From IMG/VR virus record IMGVR_UViG_3300009001_000099, positions 1-23,335 of that record: a DNA stretch of 23,335 nucleotides; one strand, given 5' to 3'. The translations under genes were made by a program, and so were the position numbers. This document shows, one piece after another, positions 15,922 to 21,699 of this stretch. Positions within the stretch are counted from its first letter, which is position 1. Every line of letters begins with the position of its first letter. This DNA is from a virus. The notes beneath the pieces were generated by a model, which made no database searches, was not told the origin of the DNA, and saw only the letters and a program-made list of their open reading frames with translations.

Positions 15922-16370
15922 ACTGTCATATCGTTTTGAACTAAAATATCTAAGGTAGATACCCAGCCTGCAAGTTTATTCTCAAATCTATCTACAAAAG
16001 GTTCGCAAGTAACCGCTCCTTCTACTTGGTATTTATCTTGGTATAAAGTACCTCTTTGTAATAAAGCTATTAATCTATTCTGGATTGCTAGCTGCGTATT
16101 TAGAATATCCTGCTCGTTATCGTTTCCTATAAAGTTATCTGTAGTTTCCGATTTACTTTCGTCTACTACGTCCATAGAAAGCACGCTAATATTAAACGTA
16201 ATAAAGTTAGAATTTACTGTAGCGTTATTTACTATAATATGCGATAGAGGAAAGATAGTAGTCTTATTCAAATCTATATCGTCTAGGCTACCGTAAGAGA
16301 CAGTATTAACGAAAGGCTCCGCTATTAAGGTATCTTTTATTTTATCGGTTAATTCGTAGAAGGCTTTCAT
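15915..16370 (-). CDS. Tail terminator-like protein (151 aa)
   Basis: An alpha/beta protein with N-terminal helix YELTDKIKDTLIAEPFVNTV, central strands SHIIVNNATVNSNFITFNIS and SVLSMDVVDES, a helix NTQLAIQNRLIALLQRG and C-terminal strands CEPFVDRFENKLAGWVSTLD followed by ILVQNDMTVC. This arrangement and length fit tail terminator proteins, which cap the tube at the end joining the head, and I recall this family from flavobacterial phages. Its ATG overlaps the stop of the frameshifted chaperone frame as ATGA, which links its translation to ribosomes that have shifted frame. The function is inferred. Confidence 0.6.
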   Translation of the reverse strand: MKAFYELTDKIKDTLIAEPFVNTVSYGSLDDIDLNKTTIFPLSHIIVNNATVNSNFITFNISVLSMDVVDESKSETTDNFIGNDNEQDILNTQLAIQNRLIALLQRGTLYQDKYQVEGAVTCEPFVDRFENKLAGWVSTLDILVQNDMTVC

Positions 16371-17115
16371 TTCTTAAATTTTTCTAACTGTTTCTTTTCT
16401 AATTCTATCTTTTCTTTTTCGAAGGCTAAAAATAATAGAGCTTGGTGCATGTTTAATCGGGTAGCAATATCGAAGCGGGTAGCATCTCCCTTAGCAAGTC
16501 CGTAAATTGATTGGAACCAGCCCCACTTCTTTCCAAAGCCGCTAATACTTCCGTATTCATTTGGTTCGGAGCTTCCCTCTTCAAATAATTCAGGATAGTT
16601 TCTAGTAACTCGTTGTTTAAACGGTAAAAAAAAACCATAGCTCCCATCGCTATACCTAGAGGCATCTTCTTAAATACCTCAGCATTATCTAGGCCCTTAT
16701 ATTCTTCTATAAGATATTTACCTTCTTTCTTATAGTTAATAGGTCTATATAGGACCGCCATAGCTTTATGGATTGTTTCCCACTCCGTAAGGTTTTCGTC
16801 TAGATCTATAAACTCCCCTATAGTCATATCGTCGAGCTTAGGGATAAATCCGTATTCTATACCTTCTAAACTAAACGTAGGAACTAGATCTGTTTTTTCA
16901 GTAAATAGCCTATCTATATCTCCTAAGATTTCTTTTATACTAGTAACTCTTATAGTAGCTATATCTTTAAGCTCTAGGCCGCAGAATATCTCTACCGTCT
17001 TATGGAATAAGAAATTAGAGTTTTGGTTTTCTTCCGTATTTATCTTATCGAATCGCTGATATTGTTCTAGCGTAATCTCGTTAAGGTTTTCGGGTACGTT
17101 TATTTCTAGCTTCAT
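16367..17115 (-). CDS. Tail assembly chaperone-like protein, -1 frameshift product (249 aa)
   Basis: The product is the first 167 residues of the shorter frame joined, by a -1 shift, to an 82-residue extension read from 16615 down to the stop at 16367-16369. The extension starts QRVTRNYPELFEEG and contains GFGKKWGWFQSIYGLAKGD, ATRFDIATRLNMHQALLFLA and FEKEKIELEKKQ, which looks like real protein and resembles a C-terminus I know from flavobacterial phages. Coordinates cover both parts; read continuously they do not give this protein. The arrangement parallels lambda G/GT, where the longer form brings tail tube subunits to the tape measure. The stop overlaps the next start (ATGA). Frameshifting has not been measured; a one-base homopolymer error could also explain it. 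Confidence 0.68.
16453..17115 (-). CDS. Tail assembly chaperone-like protein, unshifted form (220 aa)
   Basis: The uninterrupted frame gives NVPENLNEITLEQYQRFDKI, LFHKTVEIFCGLELKDIATI, GFIPKLDDMTIGEFIDLDEN and HKAMAVLYRPINYKKEGKYL, a set of motifs I recall in Bacteroidota siphovirus tail regions. After residue 167 the frame continues with NELLETILNYLKREAPNQ and QFTDLLREMLPASI, so it stays open for 53 more codons while the -1 frame also codes. It is the first gene after a hairpin terminator and has an AT-rich leader (TTATTATTAATAT) before the ATG, so it may have its own promoter. The chaperone role follows from the frameshift and position in the tail module, not from a database match. Confidence 0.72.
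   Translation of the reverse strand: MKLEINVPENLNEITLEQYQRFDKINTEENQNSNFLFHKTVEIFCGLELKDIATIRVTSIKEILGDIDRLFTEKTDLVPTFSLEGIEYGFIPKLDDMTIGEFIDLDENLTEWETIHKAMAVLYRPINYKKEGKYLIEEYKGLDNAEVFKKMPLGIAMGAMVFFYRLNNELLETILNYLKREAPNQMNTEVLAALERSGAGSNQFTDLLREMLPASILLPD
16615..16633 (-). promoter_or_regulatory. Probable -1 ribosomal frameshift site with two slippery heptamers
   Basis: On the minus strand, in the chaperone frame, T TTT TTT (16627-16633) is followed six bases later by T TTA AAC (16615-16621). Both fit X-XXY-YYZ in the exact phase for a -1 shift, and T TTA AAC is among the most efficient known heptamers. A slip at either leads into the same -1 frame, which stays open to 16367. I saw no strong stem-loop just downstream by eye. 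Confidence 0.72.
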
Positions 17116-17147
17116 ATATTAATAATAATTTATTCTTAAATATGTAT

Positions 17148-17176
17148 AAAAGAAAAGAGCCGTATTTCTACGACTC
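17148..17176 (-). terminator. Intrinsic terminator before the tail module
   Basis: On the minus strand GAGTCGTA pairs with TACGGCTC (8 bp, one T-G wobble) around a GAAA tetraloop and is followed by TTTTCTTTT. It lies 31 bases after the stop of the gene at 17208-17438 and separates the terminase side from the tail genes. Confidence 0.85.
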
Positions 17177-17207
17177 CTAACTAATTAATCAAAACAAAAT
17201 GAAAAGG

Positions 17208-17438
17208 TTATTTATCTCTATTATAATAATACTTATAAAGTTCTGCTATTCTTTCGTACATGGCCAAATTTTCTTTTTTGTTTCTTTGGCTCCAGATCAT
17301 ATCTCCAGTTCTTTTAAAACCTTGATAGTTTACTTGAATAGCTAAGCGAGGAGGATTTTCTGGACTAGCCTCCCTCCAGATAATAGGGTATATAGTTATA
17401 CCGTTATCTATACACCAGCTTATACTAGGATCACGCAT
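17208..17438 (-). CDS. Conserved phage protein of unknown function (76 aa)
   Basis: The product starts MRDPSISWCIDNGITIYPII and contains RLAIQVNYQGFKRTGDMIWS, then a C-terminal helix NLAMYERIAELYKYYYNRDK. The 'WCIDNxIxIYP' start and the 'I.ELY.YYY.R' end look like a conserved family of small proteins in flavobacterial phages; no enzymatic motif is visible. Its start overlaps the end of the membrane protein gene by 8 bases and a terminator follows its stop, so the two form a small transcription unit. No function assigned. Confidence 0.6.
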   Translation of the reverse strand: MRDPSISWCIDNGITIYPIIWREASPENPPRLAIQVNYQGFKRTGDMIWSQRNKKENLAMYERIAELYKYYYNRDK

Positions 17439-17631
17439 ACCAAATCCAAAGTAAAAAGTCTAAAGTAGCGTACATAAAGAAGAAACTTAACGCTACAAAT
17501 AGCGCAGCTTGGCCTATAATCTTTAAGGCATTTTTTCTACGAGCTTTAGAAGTAGCCTTTCTAATTAAATAGTATTCCATACTGAAATCGTTTCTCCAGT
17601 TATCGGTATTAATTTCTCTGTAATCTTTCAT
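17431..17631 (-). CDS. Small membrane protein (66 aa)
   Basis: Residues 1-35 are polar and basic (RKATSKARRKNALK), and residues about 36-65 are hydrophobic (IIGQAALFVALSFFFMYATL, then DFLLWIWYA), enough for one membrane helix or a tight hairpin. The basic side before the segment predicts an N-terminus in the cytoplasm. There is no signal peptide cleavage site that I can see. It is preceded by the promoter-like region at 17632-17683. A holin-like role is conceivable, since no other lysis gene is in the window, but single small membrane proteins are common in phages and nothing else supports this. Confidence 0.6.
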   Translation of the reverse strand: MKDYREINTDNWRNDFSMEYYLIRKATSKARRKNALKIIGQAALFVALSFFFMYATLDFLLWIWYA

Positions 17632-17683
17632 AATTATAAGTTTTAAAGTTTAAATATATAAACATTTTATTAATAAAACAAAT
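17632..17683 (-). promoter_or_regulatory. Promoter-like region before the small membrane protein operon
   Basis: On the minus strand a TTTG is followed after 20 bases by TATATTTA, close to the flavobacterial TTG / TAnnTTTG promoter pattern. The region also holds TTAATAAAATGTTTA (17659-17673), identical to a 15-mer at 21433-21447. Next comes a 21-base block ending in the ATG (17629-17649) that matches 21397-21417 with one difference. Two dispersed copies of a 52-54-base arrangement before genes make a promoter or operator likely. Confidence 0.6.
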
Positions 17684-18853
17684 TTAGTAAATAAAATATT
17701 CCCCCTTATTCGGGTTCTCTAGAGTATCGGTAAGAATATATCTAGCCGCATCTATACAGTCTGGGTGCGCTCCGCTTGGCTTTTGTAACGTATTACCGTC
17801 TTTATCTTTAGCCCAAACGTAACCCTCCAGCTCTCGCTTTAAGTTCTTACTTCTTGAAGTTATATATATCTCGTTTTGGTTTATTAGATTTATACCATAT
17901 ACTACGGAATCTCTTCCTTTGGATACTGGGAAAACATTATGGCCGTAGCTTACTAGTTCCGCTATACTCTTAGGCTCTGCGGAATCGGCTATTATATTTT
18001 CTTTTATATTATTCTCTTGCAAGAAGTAGGAGATATCTCTATTTAGCATTCCTTTCTTATAAAGTACTTCGTCAAAGATATAGGCCTCGTTCCATTTGTA
18101 TAATCCTATTAGCGTACTAGGATCCACAGAATAACCGAAGTCCATACCATACCCTATAAGTCTAGCTTCTTCTGGTATATTATCTATTTCTCTCCAATCT
18201 GGTATACATGCCCCAGAAAGAGATCCCTGCTCTCCAAGACCGTAGACTCTCCACCAGTTGGCCCAAAAAGTTGAGGTCTTAGCTTTCTCTCTAGCCTTTT
18301 CTATTTCTTTTACTATAGAAGGCGCTAAAGCATCGTTATCTTTATAGGTAAGAGTTATATAATCTACGTCTGGCTCTCCTATTATTTCTTTATCTACCCA
18401 GAAGGCATGCGAAGGGTTATAATCTAACCAGATATTCCCAGAGGTTCTTATTTGGAGTTCCGAGAAAGCAGAAAAAGAGATATTATTACACTCATTAATA
18501 AAGAGATCTGTACGGCGACTACCGCGTAATTTGTCTGGCTGGTCCGTACTAAAGAACTCTATATAGCTTCCGTTAGTAAAAGTATATTTTAAAGTACTGC
18601 GATTAAATTGGTTTTCTTTATATCTATTAAGGCCTTTTAGGATATTTAAAAAATCTTTTAATGCTCCCCGTCTTACTGCAGGAATAGACTCAGCTACTAC
18701 GCTTATTTCTTTTCCTTCTTGAGTAATTGCCTCGTTAATTAGTATAGCTAGTATACAGATAGTTTTACCCGCAGAGGTTCCACCCTTCACTACTTTAGTT
18801 CTTTGGGTTAATTCTCTTAGTTTATAAAATGCTGGGGTTTTCTTTATCCGCAT
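17684..18853 (-). CDS. terL: Terminase large subunit
   Basis: The ATPase/nuclease motor that packages DNA through the portal. Walker A is GGTSAGKT (24-31) and the Walker B-like segment is DLFINE (116-121, with E121 catalytic), followed by the coupling motif LDYNPS (143-148). The C-terminal nuclease domain shows MDFGYSVDPSTLIGLYKW (D248), IIADSAEPKSIAEL (D300) and HPDCIDAARY (D365, D368), the expected RNase H-like acidic set. The length of 389 aa is on the short side, with only about 20 residues before Walker A, but both domains are complete. The gene follows the small subunit after a 30-base gap. Confident call. Confidence 0.95.
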   Translation of the reverse strand: MRIKKTPAFYKLRELTQRTKVVKGGTSAGKTICILAILINEAITQEGKEISVVAESIPAVRRGALKDFLNILKGLNRYKENQFNRSTLKYTFTNGSYIEFFSTDQPDKLRGSRRTDLFINECNNISFSAFSELQIRTSGNIWLDYNPSHAFWVDKEIIGEPDVDYITLTYKDNDALAPSIVKEIEKAREKAKTSTFWANWWRVYGLGEQGSLSGACIPDWREIDNIPEEARLIGYGMDFGYSVDPSTLIGLYKWNEAYIFDEVLYKKGMLNRDISYFLQENNIKENIIADSAEPKSIAELVSYGHNVFPVSKGRDSVVYGINLINQNEIYITSRSKNLKRELEGYVWAKDKDGNTLQKPSGAHPDCIDAARYILTDTLENPNKGEYFIY

Positions 18854-18883
18854 ATAAGTACAGATAAGAGCTTAGGTTATCTC

Positions 18884-19114
18884 TTAATCCATAAATAGAG
18901 GGACATCTTCGGAGATATTAATATCCTTAGTCTCTCTAGGTTTTCCTGCGTAGTAGTTATAAAATAACTGTACGAATTTAAAGTCTCCTTTTTCTACTCC
19001 CTTCTTTAGAGCTTCGAATGCAGTATCTTCTAAAGGAGATAACTTCTCTATTAAAGAGATTTCTTCTGCTTTAGGTTTACGTCCTGCTCCTTCTCTTTTT
19101 CCTCCGTGAGCCAT
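18884..19114 (-). CDS. terS: Terminase small subunit-like protein (76 aa)
   Basis: The N-terminus MAHGGKREGAGRKPK is the Gly/Arg/Lys-rich motif found at the start of many phage small terminases and DNA-binding proteins. The rest is helical (SPLEDTAFEALKKGVEKGDF, KFVQLFYNYYAGKPRETKDI), and the 'xxFYNYYAGKPxE' segment is typical of small terminases, which recognise viral DNA and hand it to TerL. At 76 aa it is short compared with usual 100-180 aa members, and no separate helix-turn-helix domain is clear. It lies immediately upstream of TerL. A T-rich leader with TTTTTTTATTATATA precedes it. Confidence 0.82.
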   Translation of the reverse strand: MAHGGKREGAGRKPKAEEISLIEKLSPLEDTAFEALKKGVEKGDFKFVQLFYNYYAGKPRETKDINISEDVPLFMD

Positions 19115-19156
19115 TTGATATAAGTTGATTATTCAAGTATATAATAAAAAAAAGGG

Positions 19157-19570
19157 TTAACTGTTAATTACTAGTTGATCTATTAGGATTCTTTTCTCTT
19201 TTCTTTCTTGTCTTAGGGCTAATAAAGCAGAAGCGTATTTCTTACGATAGTAAGCTGCAGGATTTATTTCTTTGTCCCTTACTCCGTTCTCTTTCTTTAT
19301 GTATATAACTAATTTGTTATATATCTCTAAGTACTCTCTAGCATCTTCGTAAACGCTTATCTGCTGGTCGAATACTTTTAAACCATGTAGGGCAGTGGCA
19401 TGATCTCTTTCTACTAGGCTAGCTATTCTAGCTAAAGAGTTTCTAGTATTTAGTCTGGCTAGTTTATAATATATAGCCCTAGCGTATACTGTTTCTCTTT
19501 TTCGGTTTTTACTTGCTAGTTTAGTCTCGGTTTCCTTTTCGACTATTTCGAGTATTGTTTCTAATTTCAT
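19157..19570 (-). CDS. Stand-alone DnaA domain IV-like DNA-binding protein (137 aa)
   Basis: Residues about 24-65 match the helix-turn-helix of bacterial DnaA domain IV: RETVYARAIYYKLARLNT, then LARIASLVERDHATALHGLK, where RDHATALHG corresponds to the DnaA signature RDHTTVLHA that contacts the DnaA box. The AAA+ ATPase domain is absent. The C-terminal half is helical and basic (YYRKKYASALLALRQERKEK). Such proteins occur in Bacteroidota phages near replication genes. It could mark the phage origin, act as a regulator, or compete with host DnaA; the sequence does not decide. The start lies inside the preceding 80-aa gene (50-base overlap). No DnaA box (TTATCCACA) was seen nearby by eye. Confidence 0.8.
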   Translation of the reverse strand: MKLETILEIVEKETETKLASKNRKRETVYARAIYYKLARLNTRNSLARIASLVERDHATALHGLKVFDQQISVYEDAREYLEIYNKLVIYIKKENGVRDKEINPAAYYRKKYASALLALRQERKEKRILIDQLVINS

Positions 19571-19763
19571 CTATCTTTAATTTTATTGAGTTAATGGTAT
19601 TTTCTTTTACTTCTTTGACTGCTCTAAGAATACCCTCGCAGGCTTCGTAATCTTCTAGGGCCTCGTAGTAGGCGATCGCTTTTTCTAAATCGTCTATAGA
19701 AGCCCCTTCAGATAAATCTTGCAAGGCCATATAATAAAAATCATTTACTATATTCCTATTCAC
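19521..19763 (-). CDS. Small helical protein (80 aa)
   Basis: The product MNRNIVNDFYYMALQDLSEG, ASIDDLEKAIAYYEALEDYE, ACEGILRAVKE is predicted helical with a TPR-like look ('AIAYYEALEDYEAC'), followed by a basic C-terminal tail (NNTRNSRKGNRD) that overlaps the DnaA-like gene. Similar small 'YYEALEDYE' proteins occur in flavobacterial phages next to replication genes, with no known role. It overlaps the ParB-like gene by 8 bases. A partner role for the neighbouring DnaA-like protein is possible but only inferred from the overlap. Confidence 0.6.
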   Translation of the reverse strand: MNRNIVNDFYYMALQDLSEGASIDDLEKAIAYYEALEDYEACEGILRAVKEVKENTINSIKLKIDEIRNNTRNSRKGNRD

Positions 19764-20466
19764 TAATTAAGTCCTTTTTCTTGCAGTAATTATAAACCTC
19801 TACAATTTCTTTTACTATATCTCCTTCTCTATTATAGATATTTAGTTTTCTCTTATAGCAGTTCTTAATTAAATGGTCCAAATCAAAGTTATCGTTTTTT
19901 ATCATTACTTTCTTCATGGCCCGCACAAATTTAGACTGTTTAGCGTTATCTAGTACTTCTGAGAGTTCTACGCAATTATTTAAAACAGAATCTCCTAATT
20001 CTAAATTTATTTTATAGGACCTATTCTTTATGGCAGTATTACTTCCTTTTCCCGTAGCGTTATAAGCATCTACTACAGTCATAAAATTAAAGTCATCCTC
20101 CCAGTCCTCAGTAAGCTCTAAAATTCTAGCGCAGTCTAGGTTACCTTGTTTAGCTTGGTTATGTAATCTATCCTTTGCCTTCCAGTCTTTCCTGTCGTTA
20201 TTCATTACTTCTATATCGTTATTGGTGGAGTAATTATTTACGACGTACCAAACTGGTAGATTATTTTTTCTTAGAATTATAAACCTATGCTGGCCATCTG
20301 TTATATAGCCATCGCTATTAACCATTAAAGGAGTCTTTAAACCGTGTGCTAATATAGACTTTTCTATAGTTTTAAGATTCTTATTATCTATATCTCTATT
20401 GTGGTCTAAGAAGTTAAATAAATTGTAATCGGTAGTCGAATGTAAATTAAATAAGGGTTTTTTCAT
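19756..20466 (-). CDS. ParB/Srx-fold nuclease-like protein (236 aa)
   Basis: The N-terminal about 100 residues match the ParB-like fold: DHNRDIDNKNLKTIEKSILA, HGLKTPLMVNSDGYITDGQH, RFIILRKNNLPVWYVV, with the diagnostic DGQHR at residues 57-61. This motif binds nucleotide or phosphate in ParB/Srx proteins. The C-terminal part (ITEDWEDDFNF-like acidic helix, DAYNATGKGSNTAIKNRSYK) is specific to phage homologues. These are common in replication and recombination clusters. It follows the exonuclease after a 25-base gap with the AT-rich TATTATAACAAAT element. Role in partition is unlikely without ParA; a regulatory or nuclease function is more plausible. Confidence 0.75.
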   Translation of the reverse strand: MKKPLFNLHSTTDYNLFNFLDHNRDIDNKNLKTIEKSILAHGLKTPLMVNSDGYITDGQHRFIILRKNNLPVWYVVNNYSTNNDIEVMNNDRKDWKAKDRLHNQAKQGNLDCARILELTEDWEDDFNFMTVVDAYNATGKGSNTAIKNRSYKINLELGDSVLNNCVELSEVLDNAKQSKFVRAMKKVMIKNDNFDLDHLIKNCYKRKLNIYNREGDIVKEIVEVYNYCKKKDLISE

Positions 20467-20491
20467 GTTTTCTAATTATTTGTTTTATTTG

Positions 20492-21253
20492 TTATAATAT
20501 TCCTCTCAAAACGTATTGGTCTATATCGTTCTCTTCTCTAAAGAAGTATTTATATATTCCTACGGCTTGGATAAATTTAGCGCGTCCTGCTTCTATAAAT
20601 TCTTCGCTTGTTTCGAATATACCTATATCTGTAGAAGCTTTATCTACTACGATAAAAGTACATTTCTTACGGTTAAACATCTTTAAATATAAGTAAGCTT
20701 GTAGGTCATATCCGTATTTAGAAGCTGAAAAACGGAAGGTAGAAAGGTCGGCTGAGCTTTTTATATCGCAGATCATATCGTCCCTAAGGATATCTGCTTT
20801 AGCTCTAAAAGGTAATCCTTCTAACATAGCTATCTCTGGCACTTCGAACTCAGACTTGCCTAATAATTTTAATACCTCTTCATTCCTTAATAGAGCATCT
20901 GCTAATCTTTCGCTTTCGCTTATTTCTTTTCTTAGGTATACTTCCCCATGCTCTGCTAGAGCCTCTTTATATATCTTAGTATTTTTAGTCGTAGCGTCTA
21001 CCACTTTCAAAGCGTCTATTTTGTGGGGTTCTAAAACCGTCCAATGCAAAAGCTTTCCTAGTCTAAGGGCTGGACTATCTCCAGATCCGTACTTAATTAC
21101 GTTCCTATAAGTCTTAGGAGATTTAAGTAAAGTTTTTAAAGAGCTACTACTTAAAGCGTGCTTACCTAAGTGGCCGTAATAAAATTCGTCGCTATACATC
21201 ATACTAAGGATCTCTTCCTTTAAATACGATTCGTTATTAAGTAAGGTTATCAT
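20492..21253 (-). CDS. RecE/Cas4-type PD-(D/E)XK exonuclease (253 aa)
   Basis: The conserved set of the YqaJ/RecE/PDDEXK_12 exonucleases is visible: LRLGKLLHWTVLEP (H70), an acidic residue at E137/E140 (FEVPE), LPFRAKADIL (D154), MICDIKSSADLSTF (D163-x-K165) and KYGYDLQAYLYL (182-YDLQ-185). The enzyme probably degrades one strand of linear dsDNA to feed strand annealing recombination. A RecT-type annealing protein is not in the window. The start overlaps the preceding 49-aa gene in an ATGA junction. Confident for the nuclease family. Confidence 0.88.
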   Translation of the reverse strand: MITLLNNESYLKEEILSMMYSDEFYYGHLGKHALSSSSLKTLLKSPKTYRNVIKYGSGDSPALRLGKLLHWTVLEPHKIDALKVVDATTKNTKIYKEALAEHGEVYLRKEISESERLADALLRNEEVLKLLGKSEFEVPEIAMLEGLPFRAKADILRDDMICDIKSSADLSTFRFSASKYGYDLQAYLYLKMFNRKKCTFIVVDKASTDIGIFETSEEFIEAGRAKFIQAVGIYKYFFREENDIDQYVLRGIL

Positions 21254-21399
21254 AGCTCTATAATTTCTTGTTGGGCCTCTAGCCTTGATAATAATACTTG
21301 CTTACATTTTTTTCTATAAGCATCTAAAAGACTCTCGTTAGTAGCATCCTCTAGGAGCTGCTCGTTAGTCATCTCTTGGTAATAAATCTCAAATTCCAT
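21250..21399 (-). CDS. Small acidic helical protein (49 aa)
   Basis: A 49-codon frame from an ATG directly after the promoter-like region, ending in an ATGA overlap with the exonuclease. The product MEFEIYYQEMTNEQLLEDAT, NESLLDAYRKKCKQVLLSRL and EAQQEIIEL is helical and acidic at the front. As the first gene of the exonuclease transcript it may be a leader or partner of the nuclease; no family is recognised. Support comes from its fit between a promoter and an overlapping stop/start. Confidence 0.6.
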   Translation of the reverse strand: MEFEIYYQEMTNEQLLEDATNESLLDAYRKKCKQVLLSRLEAQQEIIEL

Positions 21400-21447
21400 A
21401 ATTATTAGTTTTAAAGTTATACGCTAATATAGTAAACATTTTATTAA
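21400..21447 (-). promoter_or_regulatory. Promoter-like region before the exonuclease transcript
   Basis: It carries the 15-mer TTAATAAAATGTTTA (21433-21447), identical to 17659-17673, then TATATTAG and the leader block ACTTTAAAACTAATAATT just before the ATG at 21399. The distance between the two shared blocks is 15 bases here and 9 at the other copy. Two dispersed copies argue for a promoter or regulator site, but the TTTG seen at the other copy is missing. Confidence 0.55.
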
Positions 21448-21569
21448 CTATCGCTATTTTCTTTTAAAATTTTTTCCTCTAGCTTTTCTATTCTACTTAA
21501 AGCCACTACTAACGCTTGCTGGACTAGCTTTAAATCGTATTGCATTTTAATAAGTTTAGCCTCTTTCAT
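21444..21569 (-). CDS. Very small coiled-coil protein (41 aa)
   Basis: A 41-codon frame with product MKEAKLIKMQYDLKLVQQAL followed by VVALSRIEKLEEKILKENSD, which shows a clear heptad pattern (L, V, L, I, L, I) of a short coiled coil. It overlaps the end of the 47-aa gene by 14 bases and its stop abuts the promoter-like region. It may dimerise or bind a partner. It is supported by gene packing and amphipathic pattern only. Confidence 0.5.
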   Translation of the reverse strand: MKEAKLIKMQYDLKLVQQALVVALSRIEKLEEKILKENSDS

Positions 21570-21699
21570 TATAAGCTTGCTTACAGACTGCGTAACGCTG
21601 GTCTTTGTTTTTATATTCGTTTACCATTACGCGATCTATCATGCACCGCTGGATAAATTCTTTTTCTGTTTCTGTAGTTTTAGGTTTAGGTATTGGCAT
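21556..21699 (-). CDS. Small MPIPKPK-type protein (47 aa)
   Basis: The product MPIPKPKTTETEKEFIQRCM, IDRVMVNEYKNKDQRYAVCK, QAYNERG corresponds closely to a motif that is common in phages ('xPKPxxGExxxEFIxRCMxDxxMxxEYxxxxQRxAVCxxxw'), normally at the N-terminus of head proteases or other head proteins. Here it is a whole stand-alone protein on the early side. The two cysteines (19 and 39) are the conserved pair of the motif. The ATG overlaps the preceding stop (TAATG). Function unknown; protein-protein tethering is possible. Confidence 0.75.
   Translation of the reverse strand: MPIPKPKTTETEKEFIQRCMIDRVMVNEYKNKDQRYAVCKQAYNERG

Noticed and set aside
12900-16370. Plus-strand short frames in the tail region as possible antisense genes
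   Set aside because: All lie fully inside strong minus-strand genes, have no leader and give no recognisable protein pattern.
17431-17631. Naming the 66-aa membrane protein a holin
   Set aside because: Size and hydrophobic segment fit, but there is no endolysin nearby and small membrane proteins of other roles are common in phages.
19131-19160. T-run after the DnaA-like gene as a terminator
   Set aside because: The run of eight T is preceded only by weak AT-rich inverted sequence (AACT/AGTT), with no stable GC-containing stem.
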